Positions 1 through 12,211 of a stretch of 64,000 nucleotides of DNA are shown in pieces; the first letter of the stretch is position 1, and every line of letters starts with the position of its first letter. The notes under the pieces were generated by a model that did no database searches, was not told where the DNA came from, and worked only from the letters and a program-made list of their open reading frames with translations. This stretch comes from Dysidea avara (lineage: Eukaryota; Porifera; Demospongiae; Dictyoceratida; Dysideidae), in assembly GCF_963678975.1 (NCBI RefSeq), contig NC_089274.1, forward strand, positions 16,881,633-16,945,632. Direction: 5' to 3'. The position numbers were made by a program, and so were the translations under genes.

Positions 1-3000
1 AAACTTCACACGTTCATAGCACACCCTGGAACAGCAGAAAGAAATTATTAAAACTACGTATTAATTACACCAAACCTTCGTAGCCAATGCGTAGTCATTA
101 CGTTCCAACCATTTATCACTGTTCTCAGACTAGTACCAAACTATTTTCATTATAGTAAGATGAAATAATGCCACTAATGTTAATCTTGCTGTACCTCAAA
201 TGCCCAGATGTCCATACCTGTGACCAAGTCCCACTGAGCATAACCAAGTTTATTGTAGCCATTGAAGCCAAGTCCAGCTGAATTACAAACACTGTCCACT
301 GTACAACAGCTATACGTAGGATGGGTATAATTTGAGCACCATGTACCTACCTATTAGCCAACCAAAATAATATCTTCCTCTTATGCCAAATGTTACAATG
401 TAAAGGAGGATTAACCTTTTCATGGGGTTTACATCAGGTGCTATAGTGAACAGTATTATACATAACCACAAAATTTGGTGTGCTTGCCTAGGACCATATC
501 CACTGGGAAGAAATGCCCAGACACCAAGTAGATGATTGCAAATATAATGGCAGTTACTGTTTTCCTTAGCACAGCATCCTACAAAATTAAATGATATAGT
601 TGTCACACACACACACACATGCACGCACACGCATGCATGCACGAACGTACACACACACAAAAACAAACACAAAAACACAAATATCATACACACAGTTAGG
701 CCAGGTAAAGTTGATTCATACTTTATTGTCAAGGGGTTTTCAAAAAAGCATGAGGACGGGTGGTCATTTTTCGTTTTCATATAATTCAGAAGACATTGCT
801 GATTTACCCTCTGAGCTCCATATGCAACAATGATAGCTATGGCCACTGCCATTTACATAATAACCATTGTACAAGTTGCTATAATGGAGCATCATTGCTA
901 CGCAAAGTCTCTTGAGTGATAGGTATGAAGTACCCAGCATGCACTCATCGTCTGTGAGCCATGCATGAACAGGTGGATAAGGTACAAATTATTATTTACT
1001 CACATGTGCATTAGGAATACAATAGCTAATTCATTCAGTCTGACTCAGTTGTGCTCGACTGTTCTATTAGAGTTTGTTAGAGTGCTTTGATCTTACGAAG
1101 TAAAATAGCTGAGTCAAGGGGGCTTCAGCCCACGCAACTACCTTTTCTACTCCTCTATAAAAACTATATACTAACTCTATTATTGTGAAAATGCACTCTA
1201 CACATATTTCAAGATTTCACGTGATAAAAAAAATTAATAGTAAATAATGAAAATTTTGGCGGGAGGTGATGATAAACTGTGAATGAACTTTTGCCTTAAT
1301 AATAAAAACACATTTTTGAATGGAAAACTTCTGGATATTATAATTATTGATTTAATTACTTGACAGACAGGTACTGACATATCCAAGTGTATAAACATTG
1401 TTTGAAAGTTGGAGTCTTAATTGTTTGTTTGGATAAAAACTGTACTTTGCAAGCTGAAGGAGTAATGAAATGGAGTGGCCACTGTATGGTGGAGTAAAGG
1501 ATAGTAACTTATAAATATTGGAAATCTTTTAGTATGATAAAAGCACCTGGTAAAGGCAGAGCCTGTATACCAGAAGGCCTTACAAAGGCCTGTGTGACAC
1601 ATGGTCCCGCTAAAGATCTTTAGGGAAGAGAGATCAATGGTAGCAACAATACTGATGTTAAGCTATTGGTCATTGGAGGTACTGAGTTATATACATATAT
1701 ATGGGGCATGTGACATATACACACCACACACCACGTACAATGGATATACATACGCACATCACATGTACACAAACAAACCCATGCACTTATTACCAAATTT
1801 GATGGTTCTTCAACACGATCCTTTACCTACATCCCAGACTCTACATTAGCCACATACTCACATTACTTCCTCACCATAGCAGACTGGTTAAGTTTGGATA
1901 ATTTAGCTGATGTAAAATTAGCACCGGTGATGAAATCATCATAATCCTTATATGGGCATGCTGGCCCAGCAAGGAATGATAAGAAGCAAAAGTTGTAACT
2001 CAAATACTCCAACGAAGTTGGTCTTTGTCTGAAATGCAAATAGTGTATATAGTTAAAAGTATGCAAAGTTTCTATGTACTTTAGCTGATGCCTTTGCTGA
2101 TCTTCATTCAGGCTAGAAGGTTGATGAGCCATTCCTGTACAACAGCATCTATTAAAGTAAAACTAACACCACATCTACCAAACCATCATGTAAGGCAAAT
2201 GCGACATAAGTTGTCCTCTGTACAATGATCATTAGTGGCCTACAAATGTGACGTATGAAATTGTTAGGCAAGATATGATGTGTTTGTTACCCAGTAAAAT
2301 CTACTTTATAATCACCATATGCAGTTATCATGCGATAAACGTGAGCTGCACTGACACACACTAACATCCATATCATGGTGTACCTGTGAGAGATGACAGT
2401 TGTGTAACTACAGTGGAGTAATACTTACTTCTGGACAACGTTTGGTGATATTACCAATAACAATGTGTAACAAGATCCAATGACAATCAACAAGTAAATC
2501 ATTTCACTACATGAAAGAGCACATATATATGCAAAATATAATCACAACTCCTTTAAGGGAATGATACAGACACATATATACATATACAGTACAGAAAAGA
2601 CCTACACAAATCCAAAGCACATCAGACCAAATACAAGCCCTACAAATGAACTGTAACAGTGCCTTGTAGTGATAGTAACTCTTGATGGATGCAGCACATG
2701 TTTCATCACAAATCCAAGGAATATAGAACAAAACAGCAGGAACATGTAACGAACCTGTGAAAGAGAAAACATTAGAGATATAAAACATGTCCATGCTGTT
2801 GTATATATGGTTAAGTATCTCTACAGCAATCCAAATGTGGTCCAAACATATACTCATAATATACCACTGATCGGTGAATGCATGTATCATCCATTCTATA
2901 GTCAAGTCATCAAGAGTTCACGATTGCATGCATTAAAGAATGGGAAAGTCAGAGAAGAAGGAAAGAAGCTAGGTAAAAACATTGTTAATGTAGATGTACA

Positions 3001-5965
3001 TACATGCATGTGTGCTGGCATGGCTTACATTAATTTAAAATATTACCATTTTTTATAAACTGAACAAAACTTCTATATCTGTCCCTAACCATTAATTTTA
3101 CAGTTACACAATTGTTCCCATGCACCATAGCTACGTAGATAATCATCTGCAACATGGAAACTACAAGACAACTAAGAAGTGATGGCAGGATAAAATGGAT
3201 GGGGGTTTATTTATTTGTTTTAATTTACTGCACAGACAGTGTCTGATGCATCCAGGGGACCAACCCACAGGAATGCAACGCAAGTCAAGAAAATTTTTCT
3301 CCATCTGCATGCATGGTCACTATAGCTAGTGTCATTTCAATAACAGTGGACCAGCGGGGCATGTGCATTTGTTGTGCTGTCCAGTCTGGCCAGTCAAGTA
3401 GTATAATATAGACTCCCTGCTGCTATCATTATATGGGTAATAAAGGCTTGTTCTGCTTTTTTTTTCATCTTGAAGATGGTATATACACATTTTGCTTTAA
3501 TTCAGTTGTGGGTTGCCATGATTTGATTAGAGGACCACCAAGTCCATGCATTTACAATTTATGACATGGACCATGCCTTTGCCAATTGTCTTTATTATTA
3601 GGCAAGATGGTTATAGAGCAAAATTGTATGAAATTTATTAAGTAGGTCTTTCATGCGGCAGGACTGCAGGTCCTGATAGATGTATGCATAACCATGTATG
3701 TTCATTCAACAAATCAAGGGGTGCACTCCAGTGTAATAGAGCATGGCTATAACTACAATGATGTATTTTCCGATTCTCTCTCAAAGTTGGGCCAGGAAAA
3801 GTTGATTCCCATTGTCAAATGTTTCTCAAAAAAGCAAGTGGTCAATTCTTTTGTTTTTCATTATTGAGATTGATGTGTAGCTATGTGCTCAGAAGTCATT
3901 GCTGAGCTACATTACATCCACTCATGATTTGTATGCTGATATGATATAGCTATGCCACTGCACTGCATGCCAGTTAGCTACACCATTGCATAAGTGCAAT
4001 GCAATGTATACTTGACCATATATCTGATATTTCACAGAGTCATTCTTTAAAAGGCAAGTAGCTAAAGTCCTGGTACTCATTTCAGACCAGACTGTCTGTG
4101 AAATACATGTACAGAATAATAGACTATCATTTATCTTACATGTATATAACTGATATAGCTAATTGTCTTACAATGCATGCATATAGTCTGATTCGGCTGT
4201 GCCCGACTGTTTTATTAGAGTATTTGACTGTTGTATTACAGTAGCTATCTCGATGCAGAGCAAATGTGCATGGGAACTCCAGTACACAAAACCATCTTTC
4301 TGTATGAGCAATTCCTACTATTGTGAAATGTGTACTACACATAATTCAAGATATCACGTGATAATATGGAGAAACCTTGAAATACCGAGCCATGCGGGCA
4401 GTGATGATAAAAAAATTTTGGCTGATGTTGAAGTAAAAGTTAAGAAATTCCAAAATTACTAAAACATTTCTAAAACTAATAACATTGATATCCATATAGT
4501 TATCTGTTCTTCAAACTGTTGACCAGAGAGCAGGCGACTGTTCTTTAAACCACAAAGTGTGTATCCTACTTGTTTGATAGCATTTATAAAAAAGGCATAG
4601 TTATGTCAAAAATCACTACTACAGAAAGACACACAAAGTTTTGGGGTAAACTGACAAAGCAGCAAATAAACGAATGATAACAAGAATTGTCAGCAGCTAC
4701 CGATGCCCTGTATGTCTGTTTGTCTGTGGTGAATACAAACTCAGTGTGGACCTATAGAAATTGCATTCTTTCCTCTGTTGCATTTCCACCTAGGTGTTGA
4801 TGATGCAGTTACACAATTTATCCACCACTTGAAATCCAGCTGTGACGGTGACTCCTTATTGACCAGATCTTGTTATTCATAACACTCAGTGCCACCAGTT
4901 CAATTTCCCTGCTTATCTTCAGTCAGCCAGATCACATAAACAGAACAAAATGGAATACCAGAAGATTTGCAACTTTTACAGAACTCTTCAGTAAAGTTAG
5001 TGGTTTGGGCTTATATCATCGTTTCTGTTTACAGAACTGGAACCTTTTTTATTATTCACCAGGATATACAGGTGTCAAAGGCAACACTATGGCAAATTTT
5101 GAATGACACTTCACAACACTGTATCGCAATAATGTTTATTGGCTCAGAATTACTGCGAGTGGTCCCCTCCCCAGACTGATTTTCTTTGTAATTTATGTTG
5201 TACATGCATGCACGCATGCTTATTATTTTTTTTGTAGCTACTCCTCAACACTTCCTTGCCATGCCCACACAGGTATTAATCACTAACCCTGTTTTAGCAG
5301 TCACATGTGACTGAGGACTTGTGTATGTAGTTTGTCTCATTACTTCAAAAATGATGGTTCTCTCTTGTAGTCGTTTTTGCGTGACTACGTATGTTCATTC
5401 AACAAATCAATCGGGGTGACACTCCGGCCAGTGTAACAGTGCATGGCTATAGCTACAATGCACATGATGAATTCTCAGATGTTCTCTCAAAGTTGAAGTG
5501 AAAAGTTGAGCTATCAAAGAATTACCAAACTGGCAAGCAAACTTAGGACATAAAGCATTGCTATAAAACTGCAGTGGTTAGCTATTTCAACTTGAAAGTT
5601 GAGTTGGCATGCCGGTCAGTTTCACAATGCCGAGTGACAAATTTGATAGCAGTTGGAAAAGGTGTATAATAAGTTATGATTATGATTAAATATGGGGATA
5701 AAGGTGCAACCGTTGATGATCAGAAGAAAAGGTCATCATCGCAAGGGGTGGGGCTAAGATATTAAGGTCAAATGGCTGAGGTTTATTTGCTACAACCTAG
5801 CTCTTTATGGCTGGAGTTAAAGTGCACTACACGTCATCGGGCACGTCATGTATGACCTAGCTCACGTACCTCGCCTTCATGTAGCCCTGAAATTTCAGCT
5901 GTTGGTAGAAACAGTAGATTATCCAACTGCTTGAACGGGTAGACAATTGCATCCACGAAATACAT
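1..5965 (-). CDS. MBOAT1/2-like lysophospholipid acyltransferase, copy A (3' end off window)
   Basis: Membrane-bound O-acyltransferase family; known members re-acylate lysophospholipids in the ER membrane. Twelve exons were traced on the minus strand: 5870-5965, 2606-2754, 2429-2506, 2291-2383, 2184-2239, 2080-2134, 1875-2028, 488-578, 351-440, 195-298, 76-140 and 1-24 (partial). The start is the ATG at 5965, opening MYFVDAIVYP. Family signatures are [21 protein letters not shown], the [16 protein letters not shown] block, and [13 protein letters not shown], which carries the catalytic-region Asn. The exon with the catalytic His (WWHG in copy B) lies off the left edge. Exons 2 to 11 have exactly the same lengths and phases as copy B, so this is a tandem paralogue (exon 1 differs by three codons). 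No stop or frameshift was seen in the traced exons. Intron 1 is 3.1 kb and contains interspersed repeats. Acyl donor and substrate cannot be told from sequence. Confidence 0.88.
604..665. repeat. CA-rich microsatellite
   Basis: Imperfect CA/CACG repeat in intron 7 of MBOAT copy A, just upstream (in transcript sense) of exon 8. Confidence 0.85.
690..1330. repeat. Interspersed repeat family R, copy 1
   Basis: The segment shares an ordered series of blocks with 3690-4450: GGCCAGGTAAAGTTGATT, a TTTTCAAAAAAGCA block, TCAGAAGACATTGCTGA, a GTGCTCGACTGTTCTATTAG block, and TCACGTGATAA followed by AAAATTTTGGC. It carries no coding frame and no clear terminal repeats. It sits in intron 7 of MBOAT copy A. 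Confidence 0.65.
3680..4450. repeat. Interspersed repeat family R, copy 2
   Basis: Diverged copy of the repeat at 690-1330, extended on its left by a block (TGTATGTTCATTCAACAAAT at about 3697) that recurs at about 5390. Lies in intron 1 of MBOAT copy A. Confidence 0.65.
5385..5640. repeat. Interspersed repeat family R, partial copy 3
   Basis: Shares the left blocks of copy 2 (TATGTTCATTCAACAAATCA, then AGTGTAACAGTGCATGGCTA and TCTCTCAAAGTTG), then diverges. Lies in intron 1 of MBOAT copy A. Confidence 0.55.
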
Positions 5966-6780
5966 TTTTCATCGAAACTTTCCGCTATGCACGAGTAGAG
6001 CATGTGCTGAGCGGGTATGTGCCTAAGCCACCCCCATGGGTGGCGGCGCCCGCCTTGTTAAAGGATCACCAAAAATTTCAAGTTAAACTGAATATACCGA
6101 ATGTTCAAAGACCAAACTCGTAGGTTAGCAGTCGAGCTCGCAGTCGAGCTCGCAGTCGAGCTCGCAGTCGAGATATACTAGACCATCATGTCTATCTCGA
6201 ATTGTCACATGTAGTAATTTACTCTAATAGAACAGTCATGCATAACTGTTGTTACTGACTTACTGTATTACTTCACTCGCAAAGGTATTAGTTCGCAAAC
6301 AAAAATCTTTTAATTAAATGGCCTGGAAAATGTATCAAAATGAATTCATATAGTTTATAGGAAATAGCTAAGGGACTTGGATCATTTGCAGTGCACTAGT
6401 CAGGGGCGGATCTAGAAGTTTTCAGAGGGGGTTTCTGGTTCTTTGGAATTGCAATTTCAGCCTAGCTACAAGTCGAAGACAAAAAAAAAGGTCACTACGT
6501 GCTTTTCAATGCTGTGAAGGTGAAATTTTGCCAGCCATAAATGTATAACTCTTTGCAATTTTTACCACCCGGACGAATTGTTGGGGGCGCGCGCCATTTC
6601 AGAGCAGAACCCCCCTAAAACTGCCCCTGATCTGAGCATAAGTAGTTTTGTGGTGTATAAAAATATGCTTCTCGGGTACAAAAAATAATAATGCGTTTAT
6701 GGTTTCCTTGCCAAAACATAGTACTACAGTGTCTTAGGTTAGAGGAAAATATCACTGCTTTATAAATTTTAGCTACTTGG
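5966..6780. other. 5' flank of MBOAT copy A
   Basis: No gene seen. It contains the 12-bp tandem repeat, and a segment at about 6402-6630 whose ends resemble an inverted pair (CAGGGGCGGATCTAG at the left, CTGCCCCTG at the right), suggesting an old MITE without a recognisable target duplication. Confidence 0.5.
6128..6172. repeat. 12-bp tandem repeat with SacI sites
   Basis: 3.7 perfect copies of GCAGTCGAGCTC, each containing the palindrome GAGCTC. Located about 160 bp upstream of the MBOAT copy A start codon. Confidence 0.9.
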
Positions 6781-7959
6781 TCCAGCTGGGAGGCAACTGA
6801 TCATGTACCAGTCATCTCTGGTGTACCACAGGGTAGCATACTGGGTCCTTTTCTCTTCTTAATATTCATCAATGATTTACCATCTGTCATTACTTCACAA
6901 CTATTTGAGTTTGTAGATGATACAAAGTGCTTCAGACAAATATTGTCCACGCTTGACATTGAACTCCTTCAAAAAGACCTCAATTCTTTATTTAACTGGT
7001 CTGTTAACAATTTACTTTCATTTAACCTGGCAAAGTTTGTGTTTATGAGCTTCCATCGTAAATTCAATTCCACTTACAATGTCAATGGTCACACAATTAT
7101 TGAATCCTCCAGCTGTAAAGATCTTGACATTGTTTTTTACCAATTCACTTACTTGGCAAGACCACTATGAAATGATCTCCTCTAAGGCCTACAAATTGCT
7201 TGGTTTACTGCGTAGGGTATTCAAGGACTCTGAATGTGCCCAGGCCCGTATATCATTGTACATTACTCTAGTTAGATCAAAATTATTGTACTGTTCAACA
7301 CTGTGGAGACCATATCTATTAAAGGATATCGAATCACTTGAAAAAATACAGCGAAGAGCCACCAAATTTATTTTATCTAATTATCACTCAGACTACAGAT
7401 CTAGGTTAATCCAGTGTGGTATAACTGCCATTAATGTACACTTATGAAATTGTTGACATCTTATTCTTTATCAAATCCATCAAACATCCATCTGATAAAT
7501 TCAACATACTATAAACCATGTTAATTTTACTACTAGTACTACAAGATCTGCTGGCTCCAAGCCCTACCCCAAGACAGCCCACACCAACCCTATTATGAAT
7601 TCATATTTTTATCGCCTACCCACACTGTGGAATTCCCTACCAATAATTGACTTGTCTCAATCTTTAGAAGTAATTAAAGTAAAGCTGAAGAAATTTCTAT
7701 GGAACCATTTTCTAGCCAATTTTGACAATACTCCCTGTAGATTTCATTACTTGTGCCCTTGTTCTCGATGCTCCAAGACTCCTGCACTAAGTAATTATAG
7801 TTATTTGTAAGTTATTTTAGATAATTGTAATTAGATAACTATAGTTAGTTAACTACATAGGCTACCAGAGCTGGTGTCTGGTAGACCCTCAGAATTGTAT
7901 GTCCCTTGCAAGCCAAAATTTCTGTATGTGTAGTTGTACCACAATTCTGTAAAGCAATA

Positions 7960-7992
<33 letters not shown>
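6780..7992 (+). pseudogene. Non-LTR retrotransposon 3' fragment (reverse transcriptase C-terminal part)
   Basis: Degenerate reverse transcriptase relic, Jockey/CR1-like clade. Visible blocks are VPQGSILGPFLFLIFINDLP, FVDDTKCF (usual FADD, so the catalytic box is altered), SFNLAKFVFMSFHRK, and the thumb region LLGLLRRVFKDSECAQARISLY, with a frame change near 7100-7170 and another near 7450. The element is 5'-truncated, as is typical for target-primed insertion, and ends in an (ATT)n tail at about 7960-7992. No endonuclease remains. Confidence 0.82.
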
Positions 7993-8179
7993 GTTCAAAC
8001 ACTACAAATCAGTGTCTGTATGATCGTATTTACAAGGTATTGGGGCCGAGATTGGGGCTAATATTGTACAATTGTTTCTACTCATTAAACCTCCACAATG
8101 GTCAGATTATACATTTCAATAGTTCAATGTCAACCACTTTAATATATGGACAGACATTTTGATTATTGAACAAATCCAG

Positions 8180-8645
8180 CTAGTGCAGCTGTGCCGTCAA
8201 ATATTTATTGAATGATTACACCTGTTCAGCAGATACAAAACCCGCTTGATGAAACTGAGGATCCTTTCCTTGATGTACCTGTTTGAGTTACAAGATGTCA
8301 TCAAATCTATCAAATCAGTTCAATATTCATAATTACATCAATTTCAGTCCCACTAATGCTGAATCCCAATAATAAATTTATCATTCCTCATCATTTAAAC
8401 AATGTAGCTATATTTATACATTCTTACTTTCATTGATTATCATCTCTCTGGAATGCTATGTCCATCTTTGTTTTAAACTTATTATTTTGTGTGCTCAAAT
8501 CAAAATTGAAAACCTTTCTCTGATCTGGGGTCATTTCTTGGCTAACTTCAATGACAATAACAACTGCACTTCACATTATTCATGTCCTTGTTCAAGATGC
8601 CATCAGTCTTGACCATGCACCCGCCTCCAACTTGAACCATTTATA
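8180..8645 (+). pseudogene. Second, older non-LTR retrotransposon tail
   Basis: Resembles the last 450 bp of the preceding element: TCATTTCTTGGCTAACTTC aligns with its CATTTTCTAGCCAATTTTG, and TCATGTCCTTGTTCAAGATG aligns with its TTGTGCCCTTGTTCTCGATG. No intact frame survives. Confidence 0.55.
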
Positions 8646-9279
8646 AAATGTATATATGTAGCCTATACGCATGTATTATAAGTATATGTAGTGTAATGTA
8701 CATGGCTGTTGGTACTTGTTACCTTTATAATGCAAGGGCTGCTCCAGGAATTGTGGTGACGGGTTTCTGTTACATGTACAGGGAGGAGTGGGGCCAGTGG
8801 GGGCATGCTCCCACCAGAAAATTGAGATTGAATCTGGTAACAGCTTTCACCGAAAAGCTGACATTCTAAACATATGTTATGAATTGGCTAAAGAGTTAAG
8901 AGTGGAGCTATGCGAAGTTTGAAGCATGTAAAGCAGACGTGCAACTCTGGGGGCCTGGGAACATGAAAATTTTCAAGTCTTAAACACTCAGAGATATGGT
9001 TTTAGACTATTTTTACTGTGTTGGTGTAGGTAAACTAAAAAAGTACATATTATGACTGTTCTATTAGAGTAGTCGACTACTCTATTAGAGTATTTTGATC
9101 TAAACCTTTGCAAATCCATTGAATATACTTGACCAGTTTCTGGAAACCTCAGAATCTCCCTGTATCTGCCCTCACCTTCAGACCTTTTGTGTGTTTGTAG
9201 AGCAAAATAAATAAATAAAGATGACCATAATTGATGACAAAATGAAAGGCAAAGTGCAAAAGACAGACACTCATTGAAG
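8646..9279. other. Spacer with transposon-like debris
   Basis: No gene supported. Contains two close copies of the CTATTAGAGTA motif (9052-9100) and a GGGGCCAGTGGGGGCATGCT stretch (8790) reminiscent of terminal parts of hAT-like elements. Confidence 0.4.
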
Positions 9280-10170
9280 ATACATACCACATGTGAGTTT
9301 GTTATTTTGACATGAAATGGTGGCCATGCACTGCTTTGTTTGGTCTTTAGCCTTATGACTTTGATTGGGCAAGCAGGCAGGCAGGGCAGGAAGGGCAGGC
9401 GGGGCAGGGCAGGCAGGGCAGGGCAGGGCAGGGCAGGGCAGGAAGGGCAGGGCAGGGCAGGGCAGGGCAGGAAGGGCAGGCAGGGCAGGAAGGGCAGGAA
9501 GGGCAGGCAGGGCAGGGCAGGAAGGGCAGGCAGGGCAGGGCAGGAAGGGCAGGCAGGGCAGGGCAGGGCAGGAAGGGCAGGGCAGGGCAGGAAGGGCAGG
9601 CAGGGCAGGGCAGGAAGGGCAGGGCAGGAAGGGCAGGAAGGGCAGGCAGGGCAGGAAGGGCAGGCAGGGCAGGAAGGGCAGGCAGGGCAGGGCAGGAAGG
9701 GCAGGCAGGGCAGGGCAGGGCAGGGTAGGGCAGGAAGGGCAGGCAGGGCAGGGCAGGGAAGGCAGGCAGGCAGGCAAGGCAGGCAAGGCAGGCAAGGCAG
9801 GCAAGGCAGGCAGGCAGGCAGGCAGGCAGGCAAGGCAGGCAGGCAGGCAGGCAGGCAGGCAAGGCAGGCAGGCAAGGCAGGCAGGCAGGCAGGACAGGCA
9901 GATAGATCAAAAACGATTTTTTTTGAAATTCAATATTATTTGGCTTTCTGTAACTGCATGATTTGATGTTAGATGCACAAACTTTTCTGTAAAAGCATGT
10001 GGAACATATACCTTTTTACAACACACTGACAGTCAGGTGAAAATTACGATGTGGTTGAACAGAAATTAACTTCAGATTTGCAAAGATTAAATTACAAACC
10101 TGGACTTCCAGGCAGCGCATGTCACTTTTGGGGAGATCCCTACTTAAACAGTACTACGTCCCACATGATA
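9280..10170. repeat. Repeat unit carrying a complex AGGC/AGGGC array
   Basis: The array at about 9368-9900 is built of AGGC, AGGGC and AGGAAGGGC units on the plus strand, ending in purer AGGC and AAGGC. It is open in several frames only because of its composition; it is not a gene. The flanks (GTGAGTTTGTTATT, AAATGGTGGCC, GCACTGCTT at the left; TTTGATGTTAG and a block ending CCCTACTTAAACAGTACTAC at the right) recur around the array at 54113-54315, so array and flanks form one repeat family. Confidence 0.85.
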
Positions 10171-11055
10171 TCTCTATGATGGCTTATTGGTAGCATTGTG
10201 GCAGGCACTGTTCATTTTACCCGTAACTTAATACTTTTAATCCTTAAACACCTTTGTTCAACTGTAAACTTTTCCTATATAAAGTCACCACATGCATATA
10301 ATTATATGATCTCCACTTTCGTGGTTGATTGAAGCTGCAATTATGACTACAAATTCACAATAAAACTTTTAACCTTGCACGTCAGTTAACTGAGTGAACA
10401 TGCAGCAAAAGTGCTCCTCATACTGCTGCACGTCTGGTAATGACAATGAGATCATGACTAAAGATCAAGTTCAGTTCAGCGCTTGGACTAACTATACAAC
10501 CTCAATGTCATTTCTGTATAATTGTTTTGGTCTGAATGTTTAATTGTTTTCATTAAAATATAGCGACAATCTATGGTGCCATGTTCAGTTTGAAGGGAAA
10601 GGAAATGTGCTGACATTACATCAAATGAATTATAGTAAACCTCTTCACGTACATGTAGGATTAATAAGCTCTGGATATCTGACTATACAAAAGCCCTATG
10701 TACACCATTACAGTTTAAAATTATGGGCAATAAAACTTTTGTCCTTAGCTATATAGAAACTAGGATAGTTATTCAGAAGATACAGGTTATCTACCAACTA
10801 GCTGGATTTTGGGAAAATCAAATCAACAATGTCACTCATGAAAACAATTAGAATTCTGCAATTCACTGCATGCGTTAGTTGCTGGATAATCAGTTTCACA
10901 GAATTTGCTGTAATTCATGGTTGCTATACTAACTAATGAATAATGATTGTAATCACTGTGCTGAAATCAATATTTGCATTATTGAACACTGAGACTGATT
11001 TATAAAAATTTCAGGTCAGATGTTAGAGTATAAGGTTTACATTTGAGGTATCAGC
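10171..11055. other. Unannotated spacer
   Basis: AT-rich sequence with only one short open frame (10544-10756) that lacks recognisable motifs. Nothing further supported. Confidence 0.4.
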
Positions 11056-11715
11056 TCTAGGTACCATGGCATAGTGCGATAGTTGTGCAATTTTTGTTAC
11101 AATTATGAAACTTTCCATATAAGTTGTACTCTTTGTGACATATTTTTTTGGATAAAGAGCCATTGCATCTTTGACCTTTGGTGACCTTTACAGCCATTTT
11201 TGTATTGAAAATTCATCATTTTTGTCTTTATCTCCCTGAGGTATTATTTTGCACAGTTTCAAATTAAAAGTGCTGCTAAAACGAACTACTTGGCTTTTAT
11301 TTGAAATCAATAGGTGATTGCATTCCGAAGTTAAGATCATTTATATTAACCATGAAATTCTAAGACCTTTAGAGCCCATTAGTAATTTACACCCCAAGGG
11401 CAAATGACTTACAAAAATGATCATGACTTTGTAGTGGAATGAGATATCAAATAAAAGTCAATAATAGTTCTTAGATCACCACCTTTAATTTGACACCATG
11501 TTTTAACAGTGTAAAATAATTCCTCAGGGAGATAAAGACAAAAACGATTAATTTTCAGTGAAAAAATGGCTCTAAAGGTCACATCTGTAATGGCTCTATA
11601 TCAAAAAACTTATGCCACGAGGAGCACAATTTGTTTGGAAAGTTTCATAATTGTACATGTATCACAAAGTGCACGTGCTATGCCACTCTACACTATATAT
11701 AATTATGCCATAGCT
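11056..11715. mobile_element. Foldback (long inverted repeat) element
   Basis: Two arms of roughly 270-300 bp are imperfect reverse complements with the centre near 11375-11385. Left-arm blocks such as ATTATGAAACTTTCC, TTTGTCTTTATCTCCCTGAG and GGCTTTTATTTGA return in reverse complement as GGAAAGTTTCATAAT, CTCAGGGAGATAAAGACAAA and TCAAATAAAAGTC. Outer edges share a TGGCATAG-type block. No coding capacity, so non-autonomous. Confidence 0.82.
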
Positions 11716-12211
11716 AAATATTTTTTTCTAAATGCATGTTACTGAAACTTTCAGCATCTCTGAGATTACAATTGCATTTCTTAACTGGCCCATGGGTACG
11801 TAGTCATGCCCCCTCAAAGCAGATGTTGAGTGTGTATGCTTTGCATGTATATACACTGTTGAGTATCCACCAGCTATACTCTTGCCTAGCACTATACAAA
11901 AAAAAATGGTTTTGTGATTTACCACACAAACAACTAGAGTTGGATTGGTATAATATTTTATATGTATATTATAGCTAAATGAAATCATGGCATTGGCAAC
12001 GGTATATATGTAGGTGTCAGCAGAAGCTGCTTGAGGTTAACATGGATGATGATTTGATCATGAGTTAGCACAACTCTGATCCTTGCAATAGCTTATTGTT
12101 TAACACACAAATTGTTATTACTAATGCTTAGCATGAAAAACATATGAGCATCAAATGTGATAATATTGAAATATGTACAAGTTTATAGTTTTAAAAATTG
12201 TATATTTTATC

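Noticed and set aside
310-852. 180-residue minus-strand frame as an independent gene
   Set aside because: It crosses MBOAT copy A exons 8 and 9 in the wrong frame; the true exons match copy B exactly in length and phase.
8988-9966. Long open frames on both strands (up to 295 residues) rich in CLPA or GRQA repeats
   Set aside because: They are read from the AGGC/AGGGC array, which lacks stops in several frames at once; no start context, splice logic or family motif supports them.
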